From Lytechinus pictus (taxonomy: Eukaryota; Echinodermata; Echinoidea; Temnopleuroida; Toxopneustidae), in the NCBI RefSeq assembly GCF_037042905.1, contig NC_087245.1:24552501-24616500 (forward strand): DNA of 64,000 bases, given 5' to 3'. The stretch's first letter is position 1. Each line of letters begins with the position of its first letter. Both the position numbers and the translations under genes were made by a program. This document shows positions 37,230 to 49,030 of this stretch, piece by piece. The notes under the pieces were generated by a model. The model was not told where the DNA came from. It ran no database searches and worked only from the letters and a program-made list of their open reading frames with translations.

Positions 37230-38368
37230 GCGTATGTAGTGGTTGCCAATATCCCCTATTCTAATTTGTAAAAAATACGGTGCCGGGATATTTTGGTAGG
37301 GTCTAGGATGACCTAACAGTGACGTCATATTTTTTCTCCATCTGTCCATTGAGTTATATGGGTATTATAGAGTTACACGGCTCGTGCAGAATTCCCCCTT
37401 TCATTCTTTTCTTCCTTTCATACATGATATTTATATATTTCGCTTTCTCTTTCATTATGCATTTGATCATCGGTCGTTATAACATTTAACGGTGAGATTT
37501 TATTTCACTTGCTTTCCTTGCTTAAATATATCTAACTACATGGGAAATGGATTGATAAATAAATCGATAAACACACAAACGAATTAATCAGTAAATGAAT
37601 AGATAAGCAAAACTTAAGGAAATACATATAAATATAAATAAAGACAGACAGAAGGAAAGGGGAAAAAATCCGAGAATATAATGTAGAAATGAACAACTGT
37701 AATCAAATTTTATTAAAAAGGGTTTCGTCATCGTTCGTTACTTCAAGTTGTTCAATCGATCCAACTAATTTACAACTGACCTATTTGGTACTGACCCTGT
37801 GTCCACAATTTATTTCGACTTGATTAAACCAACCATTTTAATTACATTGCAATTGTCATAACATCTTATATATGCAAGAAACAATAGCATCCTCAACACT
37901 CATCAGCGTCTCCTTTGTGAAGCATCACTTGAAGGCGACGTTGTGCAAGGAGGCAATTTAATTTGAGTAGTGCTCAACAACAAAAAAAGATAATGCAGAA
38001 TATACGTGTCATTGCAAGAAGGCTCTTTAAGAAATGCTTTTGTTCGAAAATAATAATGTTGATCACACCCAGCGTGCATGGGTGGCTAAAATCCATATAA
38101 AGGATAGAAGTATTTATTCTCATTTGGGTGCACAATAAACACAATTACAGATTTCTTTTATTCCAGTTCACGAAAAGCCAGTGCGAAGTCTTTTGGCGCC
38201 GATAACTCTTTGGAACTAAAGAAAATTTAATGATTCAGTTTTATTTAAAAAAGTGTGGAAGGGAAGCAACATGAATTGTCCAAGAGTGAGGGAGAAATAA
38301 ATTGTGGTCGAAATGTGTTATTTATTTGTCAACGTTCACTTTGAGGCTAAGATATCTTATTCTATCTC
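37230..38368. other. Noncoding stretch upstream of the LINE
   Basis: No ORF1, endonuclease or other LINE domain is detectable here, supporting 5' truncation of the LINE near 38.37 kb. Confidence 0.55.
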
Positions 38369-38885
38369 ATTCTACGGAATATTGCCTCCATCGCGTTATC
38401 GACGATTGGTTCCGAAGCATTGAATAATCATGAAATGGTTGGGGCATGTTTCCTTGACATATCAAAATGTTTCGGTAGTATAAACCATGTATTAATATTA
38501 TTTGAATTGAAGAAATATGGTATTATTGATATTGAATTCAAATGGTTTGAAAGTTATTTATCAAACAGAAGACAGTCTGTCAAATGTCATGGTCTTCAAT
38601 CTCAACTGGTTAATCTCGATATTGAAATTCCTCAATGGAGAGTCCTTGGCCCTGATCTCTTTCTGATTTTTATCAATGACATAGTCCAAAGTGTTTCAAA
38701 AAAGACTTGTAACATATTTGCCGATGACGTTATTATTTATTGTGCTGATCCATCACAAGATTGGAGAAAACTTACAAAATTGTATTAATGATATCAACAA
38801 CTGGTATACTGAAAACCGTCTCCAGATAAATGCTTCAAAGACTAATATCATGCTCATCTCTTCTCGTAAATCAAGAAGTAGATGA
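38369..38885 (+). pseudogene. Reverse transcriptase fragment of a LINE (non-LTR retrotransposon, CR1/L2/Jockey-like), broken
   Basis: Frame at 38369-38788 reads ...EALNNHEMVGACFLDIS, then ...WFESYLSNRRQSVKC, LGPDLFLIFINDIV and FADD at 38717-38728. This is the order of RT motifs A, the finger/palm region, B and C of non-LTR elements. The first motif-A Asp (FLDIS) and the FADD pair are intact. The usual AFD is CFG and the usual PQGSVLGP is PQWRVLGP. After FADD the frame shifts by +1 near 38760 and continues as INDINNWYTENRLQINASK to a stop near 38885. No intact ORF1 or endonuclease is seen upstream. The element is inactive; clade assignment is from motif style only. Confidence 0.88.
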
Positions 38886-39289
38886 GAGCTTAAAATTGAA
38901 CTTGATGGAATTGAATTGAAATAAGTAAACAGCGTAAGATATTTGGGTGTTGAAGTTCATTGTAATCTTTTATGGGAAAATCATGTATATTAACTTTGCA
39001 GATCGTTATCGTTCAAAGTACAAGCACTATAAGTTTGATTTCAATACTTAATAAATAATTGTTAAATACATTGTACAAACCACACTAAAAACATGTATTG
39101 ACTATGCCTGTTTAGTCTCGAGTACCTACTCTGAAAAAACAAACAAACAGAAACTTTATTCCCAAACTTGAAAAAGAGAAGCCCGTATTATTACCGAACA
39201 ATTCGATTTTTCAGTAAGCAGCGCCGATCTATTCAAAGAATTAAAGCCATTTGAGAAAAGACGTGACGAGTATATCAGTGCATTTATGC

Positions 39290-39556
39290 GGTCTTGCACC
39301 TTTGAGATTGTGTAATGAAATAGAAATGTATTTTGACAGACATGATATCAATGCCAGGAATTAGAACTATTTAAACGCAGTCTTGCCAAAATCCAATACG
39401 GATTTTTTTTTTTTAACTCTCAATGGTCTTGCACCTTCGAGATTGTGTAATGAAATAAAAATGTATTTTGACAGACATGATAACAACGCGAGGAATTAGA
39501 ACTATTTAAACGCAGTCTTGCCAAAATCCAATACGGATTTTTTTTTGTACTCTCGT
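39290..39556 (+). repeat. Tandem duplication (period about 135 bp) inside the LINE 3' coding region
   Basis: Two adjacent copies begin GGTCTTGCACCTT(T/C)GAGATTG at 39290 and 39425 and both end in CCAATACGGATTTTTTTT. Divergence is only a few substitutions, so the duplication is younger than the decay of the LINE. The T-run at each unit end may have promoted slippage. Confidence 0.85.
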
Positions 39557-40651
39557 CTTAATACGCTGCTATTAAAGTATGGAATGCCTTGCCCATATCA
39601 ACCCAAAATATCCAATCCCTGCAGTCCTTTAAACGTGCGTATAAATTATAAAGATGCCTTTATTGCTTGCCTTGCTCACTTTTTGAATATTTCTTTGTCT
39701 ATTTGCTACCGATTTTTTTAGTGACTTTTTGATATATACTTTGTTTCATTTGTCATGTTTGTAATTTATTTATAGCAATACATTGTTTTCTCGTAATTTC
39801 CTATCATGAATTTTCCTATTGTCATTTTGTTAGATAAAAAAGTTAATGCAATGTTTTTGATGTTTTTAATATACAATTGATGATATCATTATTATCATAT
39901 ATGTTTTTTTAACTTATCGTATCAGGACCATGATATAAAACAGCTGTGCTGATCATGTTTTACCCTGTATAAATAAAATAAAATAGAATCATAAATAATG
40001 ATAAATAAAAATCTAAAACAAAGGCGTCTATAGATCACCATCTTATATAATCTGCAAACTAAGTCAGACTTTGTTCAACGCCTTGCTTTATACAGTCCAA
40101 AACCAGCGAGTCAAGCGATTGAAACGTATGAATTTTCTAGATTCGTCACCAAAGTACAATGAAGAATAACGGAGAATACAATATTTGATGGCCTAATATC
40201 AAGGCTGGCATGTAATTGGGCATCTCATTGCTGAAATAAGTGTGATCGCTGCTCACTGCAGAAACCAACACATGCTCAACAAAACTTTGCGAACAAGCGA
40301 AGTGAACGAGTGAGAAAAATACTGAGAACAATAGGAGTTCAATCTTACCAAAATGATAATGTTGATAATAAAATAAGACATTTGCATACCACCATATATC
40401 AAAATATAATCTGATTTGCGTACTATATACATTGTTAAAGCTTTTGCTACATTCATCTGTTGACCGTGTGATGACAAACAGATCGAATGCAGATGTATAC
40501 TTGGAATTTTATTTTAAAACATTGGAAGATATCCCAAATTTTGTATAGGAGCCTTTCATCATCGACTAAAGACCTTACCAGGCTCTTGTATGCATTTTTT
40601 AAAATCAAAGTGTCTAATTAAAATCATGTTTTTCCGTTTGCTTCGTTTTGT

Positions 40652-40711
40652 GTGTGTGTGTGTGTGTGTGTGCGAGGGAGGGTGTGGGTGTACGCGTGTG
40701 TGTGTATTATT
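40652..40711. repeat. (GT)n microsatellite
   Basis: TGTGTGTGTGTGTGTGTGTG at 40652, with a second short run at 40697-40706. Confidence 0.9.
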
Positions 40712-41329
40712 CTGTCGTGGTTCTTTTGTCTATACGCTCTTATGTTTGTTAATTTTGTTGTTATATATTGCGGTCTTTGATTCCGGAAATAAAGAGACTT
40801 GAAACAAAATAAAATCGGGAAAATGTTGATTGTCATAAATGCTGTGGGAAAGTGGACTTACCAACCCTGGACTCTGGAATAATCCTTGAAATTACGTAAT
40901 ATTGCAGAGGATTTTATCAAGTAAAAAACCTTGTAAAGTCTTGAAACGCGGGTCATGATCAGCTCATATGGTGCCTTTCGTTTCATGGAGATTCGGACAA
41001 AAATGTGACGAGCGTGTTATATGCGCACTTTAATTAGTATTTCGCAAACTCCGTACGATCTCGCGATGAGTGCCCATCTGCCTGTGGCTTCGATAATCAA
41101 CACAATTCATTCATTTTAAATTATCCCGAGCTGAAGTCCCCCATCCCGCTTTCTAATTTATATGATTATTATCCAATCAGCGTGTCGTATGTGGATTGTG
41201 TAACTCAAAATGTTGAATACCACATGCAGTGCATTGTATTTTCGTCGTTATTTGTATAATTCGGTAAAGATATTTTGAATTTATCTTCAATTTTTTCCTT
41301 GTATAGTTTATTTGACGCTTGGATTTCAT

Positions 41330-41692
41330 TAGTAATTTCGTAACTTTTATGGCCCAATTTCACGATGAAAATAGTGTAAAATGTATGAAAGACCCAAATT
41401 AACGGTGAAATCGGTGAAAAAGCCCCCTAAATTTTACGATAAACCGTAAGATTTAACTTGGAAAGTCGCGCGGCAAGTTGCCAGGAATTAACCGTTAAAA
41501 ATGAAAACGTTAATTCCTGGCAACATTAACTTTTTGCGCAACTTTCCACCGTAAATGGTAAGGTTTCTCGTAAAATTTTGGGGCCTTTTTTAACCGATTT
41601 CACCTTTATTTGATTTAGGTCTTTCATAAATTTTACACTATTTTCACCGTAAAATGGGGGCGTAAAATTACGATAATTTTTTTTACAGGATA
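41330..41692. mobile_element. Large near-palindrome (about 360 bp)
   Basis: The centre GCCAGGAATTAACCGTTAAA faces ACGTTAATTCCTGGC at about 41475-41520. Outer arms pair over more than 150 bp (GAAAATAGTGTAAAAT with ATTTTACACTATTTTC; TGAAATCGGT with ACCGATTTCA; ATGAAAGACC with GGTCTTTCAT). No ORF. Confidence 0.8.
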
Positions 41693-43174
41693 TGTTCAAC
41701 CTTTGATGAGGCATTTTCAACTACTAGTGAATCCAGTGAGCCTATATGGGGATCATCGAGACATGCGCGCCACCAGCTTCTGAAAGATGAGGGATGGGCG
41801 CTGAAGCGAGACATGCTGTGGAAGGGGGCTTGGGCTTGCCCCTCTAACGCTATGGACTTTTTTATTTTTGTCATCAAAATTGACCCTTTAATGCACTTTG
41901 TATATAGCATACATCAAACGAAGTGTATTGTCGTTCAAATTTTATGGAGTAGAGTCTCATAATAACGAGCAGCAATGTACATTCTCTCATAAGCCAAGAT
42001 TTTGCATCATTTCCCTCACCCCCCCCCCCCCCGGCCACTTCTGGGGATGAAACACGAAACATTGGCTTATGAAAGAATGTACATTGCCGCATTCCTTGAA
42101 TGATCACGATTTAAATCCTTTCTGTGAATTAAAACACACACGTTCACTCTTCAAAAGAAAAATAATACTTTTTTTATTTAAGATGGCCTGCACTTCCTTC
42201 TTAAGTCTGCTCTTGAATGGCGGTTCCCTGACGGAACAGATATGGGTTCCGGTATGGATATACACCACATTAACCATTCTACGGTGCACAATGGTGATTT
42301 ATTATCATCTCATGTTTCTTATGATGTATGGGGGTCTGCTGCTTACCTATATTTAGCATATATCATAAATGTCACCACTTCTATGTGTGACGAGATTCCT
42401 GTCCGGTCGCTTCTTTTTTTTTCTTTTTTCCGTTTTTTTTCGTTTTTCCCAGAATGATATTATTATGTATGATTAGATATGGATTTAATAATGTTACAAA
42501 AAGAGAAAACGGGGCAATGTACCATATACATGTACCTTGAAGTGCATGTATGGAAGCGTATTATGAAATGCAAGGGGGTGTCTCTGACGTCAAGTCGGTT
42601 CAAATAAAAGCAGAACAAAGAGGATTAGGGGAAAGCTGTCCCCCACATTCACATTGTGATATAAAATCACATTGCGAATACTAATAACGCAATTTTCACA
42701 GAAAATTGAAAGCGATCTTTATGTTCATTCACTGGATAATCACCCTCATCTTACACATATAAGTGCCTCAAGTTACAATAGAATAATGAAGAACCATTAT
42801 ATGCCATCGAAAATGGCAAGTTATGGAATTAATTTATAGCATGACGTGCCGTGGGCGACCTCCTATTTCACAGAAAAAAATATATATTTCCCAGTTTATT
42901 CCTCGGTGGATTCCCGCCAAACCTTTATTTTTATTTAGTTCTCTATTCTTTAATTTCAAATCAAAATCTAATAGGTATCAACATGGAACGTGATTAAAAA
43001 TTGGTATGAGGTCCACAGTGCCCCTCAATTCTACGCATAACAAATTTGGAGGCGTGACTTTTTGAAGTTTTTTGTTTCATCCCAAGAGTAACTGTTGGCG
43101 TTCTTTTTGGTGTTGATTCATCCATCTGGCAAAATGAGCTATCATGATTCATCAAACAGTTCGTAATTACCCCT

Positions 43175-43262
43175 TTCTTCTTCTTCTTCTTCTTATTTTT
43201 CTTCTTCCTCTTGTTCTTCTTCTCCCTCCTCTTCCTCCCCCTCTCTCTCCCTCTTTCTCAAT
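43175..43262. repeat. (TTC)n / CTC-rich polypyrimidine tract
   Basis: TTCTTCTTCTTCTTCTTCTT grading into CCTCTTCCTCCCCCTCTCTC. Confidence 0.85.
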
Positions 43263-43612
43263 GCTGTTTGCGAGGCCTTGCATACTTTCGGAGGCCAAGG
43301 ACAACGCCCAAGGCCAAGACAATACAGTTGTCGTTGAGGCCAAGTCAGGCGTCAAGAATTGCAGCATTACATAAAAGATCTATTGTCCTTTTTTTAAGTT
43401 TCCTGGCCCCCTCCAGTGACCTACCCCTGAAAACAAGGCCAAGAATTCATACTTCCGAGGCCAGGGACGTTGCAGAGGCCACAGAATTGTCCTTGAGGCC
43501 AAGGACGGACCCAATAACAAGGTTTTAAAAAATTCCCTAAACTTAGTATTTCCAAGACCAAGGACTTGACCCAAGGAAAATGACACGACCAAGGCCACAT
43601 TACTGTCCTTGC
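43263..43612. repeat. Degenerate GGCCAAGGAC repeat array
   Basis: About three diverged units beginning near 43279, 43448 and 43547 (CATACTTTCGGAGGCCAAGG, CATACTTCCGAGGCCAGGG, AGTATTTCCAAGACCAAGG). Each contains further GAGGCCAAG-type words and a GTTGTC/ATTGTCCTTG block. CpG/GC content is above the surroundings. Translations are not protein-like. Confidence 0.55.
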
Positions 43613-43700
43613 CATGCTAACAGCTCCATTCCCTTTCCATGCCATATCATATCGTTTCTTTCAATTGATTTTTTTGTTCTTCACAGTCTCGTTTAAACCT

Positions 43701-43850
43701 GGCAAGCGTTTCATGAAATGATTTTTTCGGATGTTTTATCTAACAAAGTGTTTTTTTATTTATTTTGACGGTTACTATAGGAACTGTGCTTCTCAGCCAA
43801 TGAAAATCAAGGAAAGACGTCAGATCTGACCACCTGTCAGTCGATATATT
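43701..43850. mobile_element. GTTTCATGAA-type MITE, right end decayed
   Basis: Left GCAAGCGTTTCATGAAATGA, then CTTCTCAGCCAATGAAAATC and GTCAGATCTGACCACCTGTC follow the 25.2-kb copy. Confidence 0.6.
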
Positions 43851-43943
43851 AAAGATTCTCCAAACTTTTGTACTCATTCCACATGAAGTTAGAACTAGGC
43901 AGTACTTATTCGCTATCGTCAAGGTGCCTATCAAAAACGCCAT

Positions 43944-44545
43944 CTCAAGTCCACCCTCAGAAAATGTTTATTTGAATAAATAGATAAAAATCAAACAAGC
44001 ACGACACTGAAAATTTCATCAAAATCGGATGTAAAATAAGAAAGTTATTACATTTTTAAGTTCGCTTATTTTTCACAAAACAGTTATATGCACAACTCGG
44101 TGATATGCAAATGCGAGAGTAGATGATGTGCCTCACTCACTATTACTTTTTTTATTGTTTTAATTATACAATATTTCATTATTTATATATTTGGCAATAA
44201 TGACCAACATGACTGAACCACATTATGTAAGGACAGTGGTAATCCACATGTTTAGGGAGTATTTTTTTTCTTCACATGACAATGAGGCAGAAATTTAAAT
44301 ATTTCATATTTCATAATAATGAAATACAAAAGAAATAGTGAGTGTGTGATGTCATCAGTCCCTCATTTGCACACCGACCGGGATGTGCATATAATTACTG
44401 TTTTGTGAAATTAAGCGATTCTTTAAAATGTCATAACTTTCTTATATTAACATCCGATTTTGATGAAACTTCCAGTGTTATGCTTGTTGGGTTTTTCTCC
44501 TTTTATCCAAATCAACTTTTTGTTGGGGTGGACTTGTCCTTTAAC
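43944..44545. mobile_element. Long-inverted-repeat element, copy B
   Basis: Left arm CAAGTCCACCCTCAG, then TGAAAATTTCATCAAAATCG and GATGTAAAATAAGAAAGTTA; right arm inverse through GGGGTGGACTTGTCCTTT. Same architecture as copies A and C. Confidence 0.82.
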
Positions 44546-45104
44546 TCGTTTTCTTTAACAATTTGTTCACTTACTTACAACAGATGATTATGTATACTTT
44601 CGAAAGTAAAACTGAGTATTTGTTATTTCGTTATATCAAACATACGAATATTCTTCTAAGTTTTTGTTAAATGGGTTTTTATGTGAAAGTTCATTTCCTG
44701 CATTGAGTGAAGATGTGGGAAGTCTGTCAGTAGGGAACTAAATTAAAACAATACTCAATATTGCAATCCTGATTTTATTGCGAGTTGTTGAAACTAAAAG
44801 CAACAGTCATAAAGACCATAAAAACATCGCTTATTATCAGCATGACAATACTCCTTTCACGCTATATTTCCTTCATTTCACTGCTCTGTCTCTGTCTCCC
44901 CTCTGTCCCTCCCTCCCCCTCCCTCTCTCGCTCTTTCTGTATTTTGCCCCCTCCCCCGTCACTCATACTTTCTCTCTCCAAAGAATATCCCCTAAGCGTG
45001 AACTCATTTTTTTATTATTATTATATTGACAATGGAGTGGCTGCATTTTTTTAAGGTGTTAACTTTTGCTATTTTTGTCCACCCGGCATCTAATCCTAAT
45101 ACCA

Positions 45105-45144
45105 AAGAAAGAGGGAGAAAGAACGAAAGAAAGAAATAAATAAA

Positions 45145-45179
<35 letters not shown>

Positions 45180-45180
45180 T
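45105..45180. repeat. (GAAA)n microsatellite
   Basis: GAAAGAAAGAAAGAAAGAAA preceded by AAATAAATAAA. Confidence 0.9.
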
Positions 45181-46180
45181 AATAGTCAAGGAGGGGGAGG
45201 GTAACACACTCTTAGACAAATTTAGATGGAGATCCAAGGTTTTAACAGAAAGTGGATAACATGCTGACTGTGAGCCTATTTAAATCTTCCAACCATACCA
45301 TGTTATGCAAGGAATCTCTTCCGACTTCTACCGCAGTCAACTCAGGTTATATCGATTGCGCCATCTATTGGGGAATATGGACGTAATTACAGCAAGCAAT
45401 TTTGATTCACCAAGACCAACAGACCAAACACAACTGATGAAAAAGAGGTGAAAACGAAAAAAAAAGGTGAACAAAAAATATTAAAAAATAAAGAAGCGTA
45501 TAATATAAATATAGGTCTTGCAGGTTTATGATATTCAATGGGAAAAATATCACTTTTAGGACGCCCTCATAATACGCCCTCATAATACTCTAGAAGCGTT
45601 CCAGAAAGAATATTTTGACGTCAAGTTTGCTTAAATAGAAGCAAGATGAGCGAATTATATGTAAATCACTCCCAAAAATTTATTTATTAAATATAATTCA
45701 TAAAAACAGATAGATAGCCATTTCTAATGTACATGACGAGATATGTATAATATAATTTTGTGACTCCAGAAATCAAAATTAAAACTCGAAAAACATTGTT
45801 GAAATTGTTTTCTGAACGCATGATCAGTTTATGATTGTTTTAAGTTGATAAAATAGGAACTGAAATCGAATTGTGATATTTTAGATGAAATCTGTTTCGG
45901 TAAATCTGACGATAGAAATTCCTAGGGACGAAATCTTTCATGAAATGATAATAATGACCGTTATGATGGGCATGATATTTCAAAAAGTACAATCGTGCAC
46001 TACATATACACTCTATATACATTTCTGTCCCGAATCCATATTATATACATTTACATGGTATGACACTGTCGGGACAATCGAAATAATTCCGACAGAAAAT
46101 CACTCAATCACCTCTTGTATATATACACATTAGAATGATATTTAAAAAAAACAGAAAATTTGCTAAGTGTTATTATAAAC

Positions 46181-46322
46181 TAGGGCCCGTTTTTAAGAAC
46201 TTGTTACAATAACAAATTTACAGAGTAACAGTGTAAAGCTCCTTAAGTCATTCAATTTGATTAGCTTATGTTACAGACATGTTCATTTTATTCGTTTAAC
46301 AAGTACTTATGAAACGGGATCC
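46181..46322. mobile_element. Decayed fold-back, ends GGGCCCGTTTTTAAG / TTATGAAACGGGATCC
   Basis: Imperfect inverted ends with internal AACTTGTTACAATAAC and GTTTAACAAGTACTT arms. Same general type as the 27.0-kb element but a different family. Confidence 0.45.
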
Positions 46323-47808
46323 ATGTCTTTAAAAAAATCCTTTGCAATAAACATATTCATTTTCGTAAAAAATAATATTTAGAACCTTTCGTGTTTTCAT
46401 GTACGCGACAAGAAATGTCAAATATCTTTTTTTTTTTCAAGAGTGTTATTGATACAGTACAAAAATAGATCTGATATTCTCAACAATTAAAATATGAGTA
46501 TAATAATTATCAACATGTGCAGTACACCGGTAATTTTGATAGCGGGCATAACAACCAAAAATGTGGGTCCTTAGAATATAAGTATATTGTATCATTAAAC
46601 AACCAACAAATCACGTTCCCCTGCTATTTCATTCATATTCTTCATCCACCTCGTCTATGCTCCTACATTTTTTCACTTCTCAAAAAAAAAAAAGATAAAA
46701 TCATAGCGAGTGGTCACCCTATATCCGATCCCTGTAGCGCCGCCCCTGTATAGCTTCTCCATTTTTTTTTACTATAATTATTTTGACCTAGAATCCACTC
46801 TGCCATCGGTCAGCGAAACCAACAATACCAAACTGCATGAGATTCCCCTTATTTTATTTCCTTCCTTGTTTGTGACGTTTTGACGTTGGTTTAGGTCTTA
46901 TGATATCGCTACTATTGCTACATTCATCAAGTCTACTACTCTATAATCTTTGGTGTCCAAACGTACCGGATCTGCTTTGGCTTTTACACGGTATGGCGAA
47001 ATAACACTTCAAAGGAATGAAAATGATGCGAAATTGAAATGAACGATTCAACTACATTTTTTCTCTCTCTGTTCGTAGGTATATATCCGCGTACAGACTG
47101 TACTTTATATCTGGAGTGGCGCTTATTTCAATCTCTTTCAAAATAATCAAATAAAAAATACATGTCTGAGCATCGATGTGCATCATATTATATACAATTT
47201 CTAGAGAGTGAAAAATGTAGGGTTTGATATCGGCTAATGTACAATATTATTGCCTGCATAGATCATTCATGACGTCAACCATATTTACAGTGCCCCAAGC
47301 CTCTGTAAAGAATATTTAATTCTTGTAATTCTAAGATAAATTCAATTCACTTTCACAAAATAAATTATTGTATGTATTTAATGCATTTAACATAACAGAT
47401 GATAGTCAAAAACTTGCCATGAAAACATTGAATCGAAATATTTTAGCAAAGCTGCTCAATACTTTCCAAAAAAAAAAACATTCTAAAGTCTCTATTCCCA
47501 AGTATCTTTACCGATTACTTATTTACTTTAGGCCTATTTTACTATTGCTTAGATGAACGCATGATCTTAACTAAACGAGGTTGCCGTGGAGATTCCTCAG
47601 TCGTATTATTAATCTACGCGACAAATCCACTATTTGGACGTCCTACACTCTTAAAATAGTTGGGCAAAAATGCCCAACTTTAAACCAACCCTGGGCAACA
47701 TACTGTCCACACAACTAGTGGTTAAAATCTGTCCAAATTGGGTAATAAAAACTTATAATTGGGTAATGAATTTGCTCAATTGGATAATGATTGCCCAGAA
47801 TATATATA

Positions 47809-48894
47809 CAATGTGTCCCACAAAAAACGAAACCGAGATTTAGCGATGATTTAGTGGATTAGTGGATTAGTCTTCGGACTTTGAAACAGAGGGTCGTGGG
47901 TTCGAATCCCAGCCATGGCGTAATTTCCTTCGGCAAGAAATTTATCCACATTGTGCTGCACTCGACCCAGGTGAGGGAAATGGGTACCCGGCAGGATTAA
48001 TTCCTTGAATGCTTGAGCGCCTAGGCATCCCAGCTAAAGCCGGGGTAATAATAGCAGGGCCCGCTGGGAGAACAGTTTTCGGAACTGAAGCGGCTACCCT
48101 GGGTAAATATACCGCTATTATTATTATTATTATTAATCATAAATACAATAGACAAATGACCTACCAATGTAAAGCTTAGAATCCCTTCTTTCACCTAAAA
48201 TTACTTCCATTATTCCTCACTCACGCATGAGCAAAAATAATTTGAAGAATGGATACCAAACACTCATTTGGCGGGGGGTATCTGAATTTCAAAAAGAAAA
48301 TCACATGCCTAAAAAGTTCAATATCTGCTCTTTTATTTGATACCGTAATCAAAGAAAATTGTCAAGAAGTAAAAAAGTTCTGTTCCCTCGAAACAATGTT
48401 TGTTTTTCCATAATTTCATTAAATAAACGTGTTTTCACCGGTTTCCTACAGAAGTTATCACACGGTTAACAACAAACTTAATACATGGCTGATCGTCAAC
48501 AAAACGGAGTGTCGGGTGAGTCTGGACCCTAGCCTGTAAAACCTCTTCATTTTATGAAATTATTGACATTCAAGCCTTGTTTCAAATATCCAGAACTTTG
48601 TTATTACTTGACCATTATTTGTAATTGAGGTATCAAATTAAAGAGCATATATTGAACTTTTTAAAAATGAGGTTTTATTTTTTAAACCCGGCCAGATACA
48701 GCCCGCCAAGTGACATTTTGGTAGTCCCTCTTCAAATTGCTTTTGCCCTCTCATCCGTGAATGTGAAATAATCTAGGTAATTTCAGATGAAAGAGGGGAT
48801 TCTAAAATGGTAGGTAATTTGGCTATTGTATTTGTGATTAAGTTATAATAAATCATCGATAAATCCCGGTTTCGTTTTTTTGTGGGACGCACTG
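47809..48894. mobile_element. Fold-back element with arms of about 350 bp, inserted at TA inside the outer MITE
   Basis: The left end CAATGTGTCCCACAAAAAAC and the complement of the right end CAGTGCGTCCCACAAAAAAA match over a long distance. Later blocks pair as well (ATAAATACAATAG with its inverse near 48830; CAATTTGAAGA with its inverse; AAAAGTTCAATAT with its inverse near 48655). TA flanks both ends (47807-47808, 48895-48896). Nearly the whole element is two arms around a short centre near 48.48 kb, and no ORF survives. Ends and TA duplication resemble Tc1/mariner-type non-autonomous elements; that is inference. Confidence 0.75.
47852..48137 (+). mobile_element. tRNA-derived SINE, full-length copy, inside the left arm of the fold-back
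   Basis: The tRNA-like head includes a B box GGGTTCGAATCCCAG. The body includes CTTCGGCAAGAAATTTATCC, GCACTCGACCCAGGTGAGG and GGGTACCCGGCAGGATT. The tail is an (ATT)n repeat at 48114-48136. Aligning the two fold-back arms shows the SINE interrupting the left one between GATGATTTA and AATCATAAATAC. Confidence 0.88.
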
Positions 48895-49030
48895 TATATA
48901 TATACATATTTACCAACATACATTACCCAACACAGTGGACAGTATGTTGCCCAACATTTTAAAGTTGGTTCATAAAGAGAGAGAAAGAGACTCTTATATG
49001 CGGATGAAAGACATATATAATTGGCTGTTT

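Larger units (their letters stand above)
38369..39990 (+). mobile_element. 5'-truncated, decayed LINE copy
   Basis: Beyond the RT fragment, translated scraps match the LINE ORF2 C-terminal region: VRYLGVEVH near 38935, ACIDYAC near 39094, a frame containing TEQFDFSVSSADLFKELK near 39195, and VWNALPIST followed by SLQSFKRAYKL at about 39578-39650. The 3' end is AT-rich with repeated AATAAA/AAAT words to about 39990-40015. The 5' end is truncated around 38.37 kb, typical of LINE retrotransposition. Multiple stops and frameshifts mark it as old. Confidence 0.82.
44546..47645. other. Noncoding stretch
   Basis: CT-rich patch at 44880-44985, (GAAA)n at 45.1 kb, and a duplicated ACGCCCTCATAATA at 45562-45590. 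Besides the 46.2-kb fold-back, nothing recognised. Confidence 0.55.
47646..48970. mobile_element. MITE (outer layer) split by a fold-back element
   Basis: The left arm starts CACTCTTAAAATAGTTGGGC after TA at 47644-47645. It contains CTGGGCAACATACTGTCCAC, which recurs inverted at 48933-48955 (GTGGACAGTATGTTGCCCA). The arms are separated by 1.1 kb that is a different element. The right terminus has decayed beyond about 48970. Confidence 0.65.

Noticed and set aside
37890..37910. CTGATGAG on the minus strand
   Set aside because: Not followed by a stem and CGAAAC; not a ribozyme.
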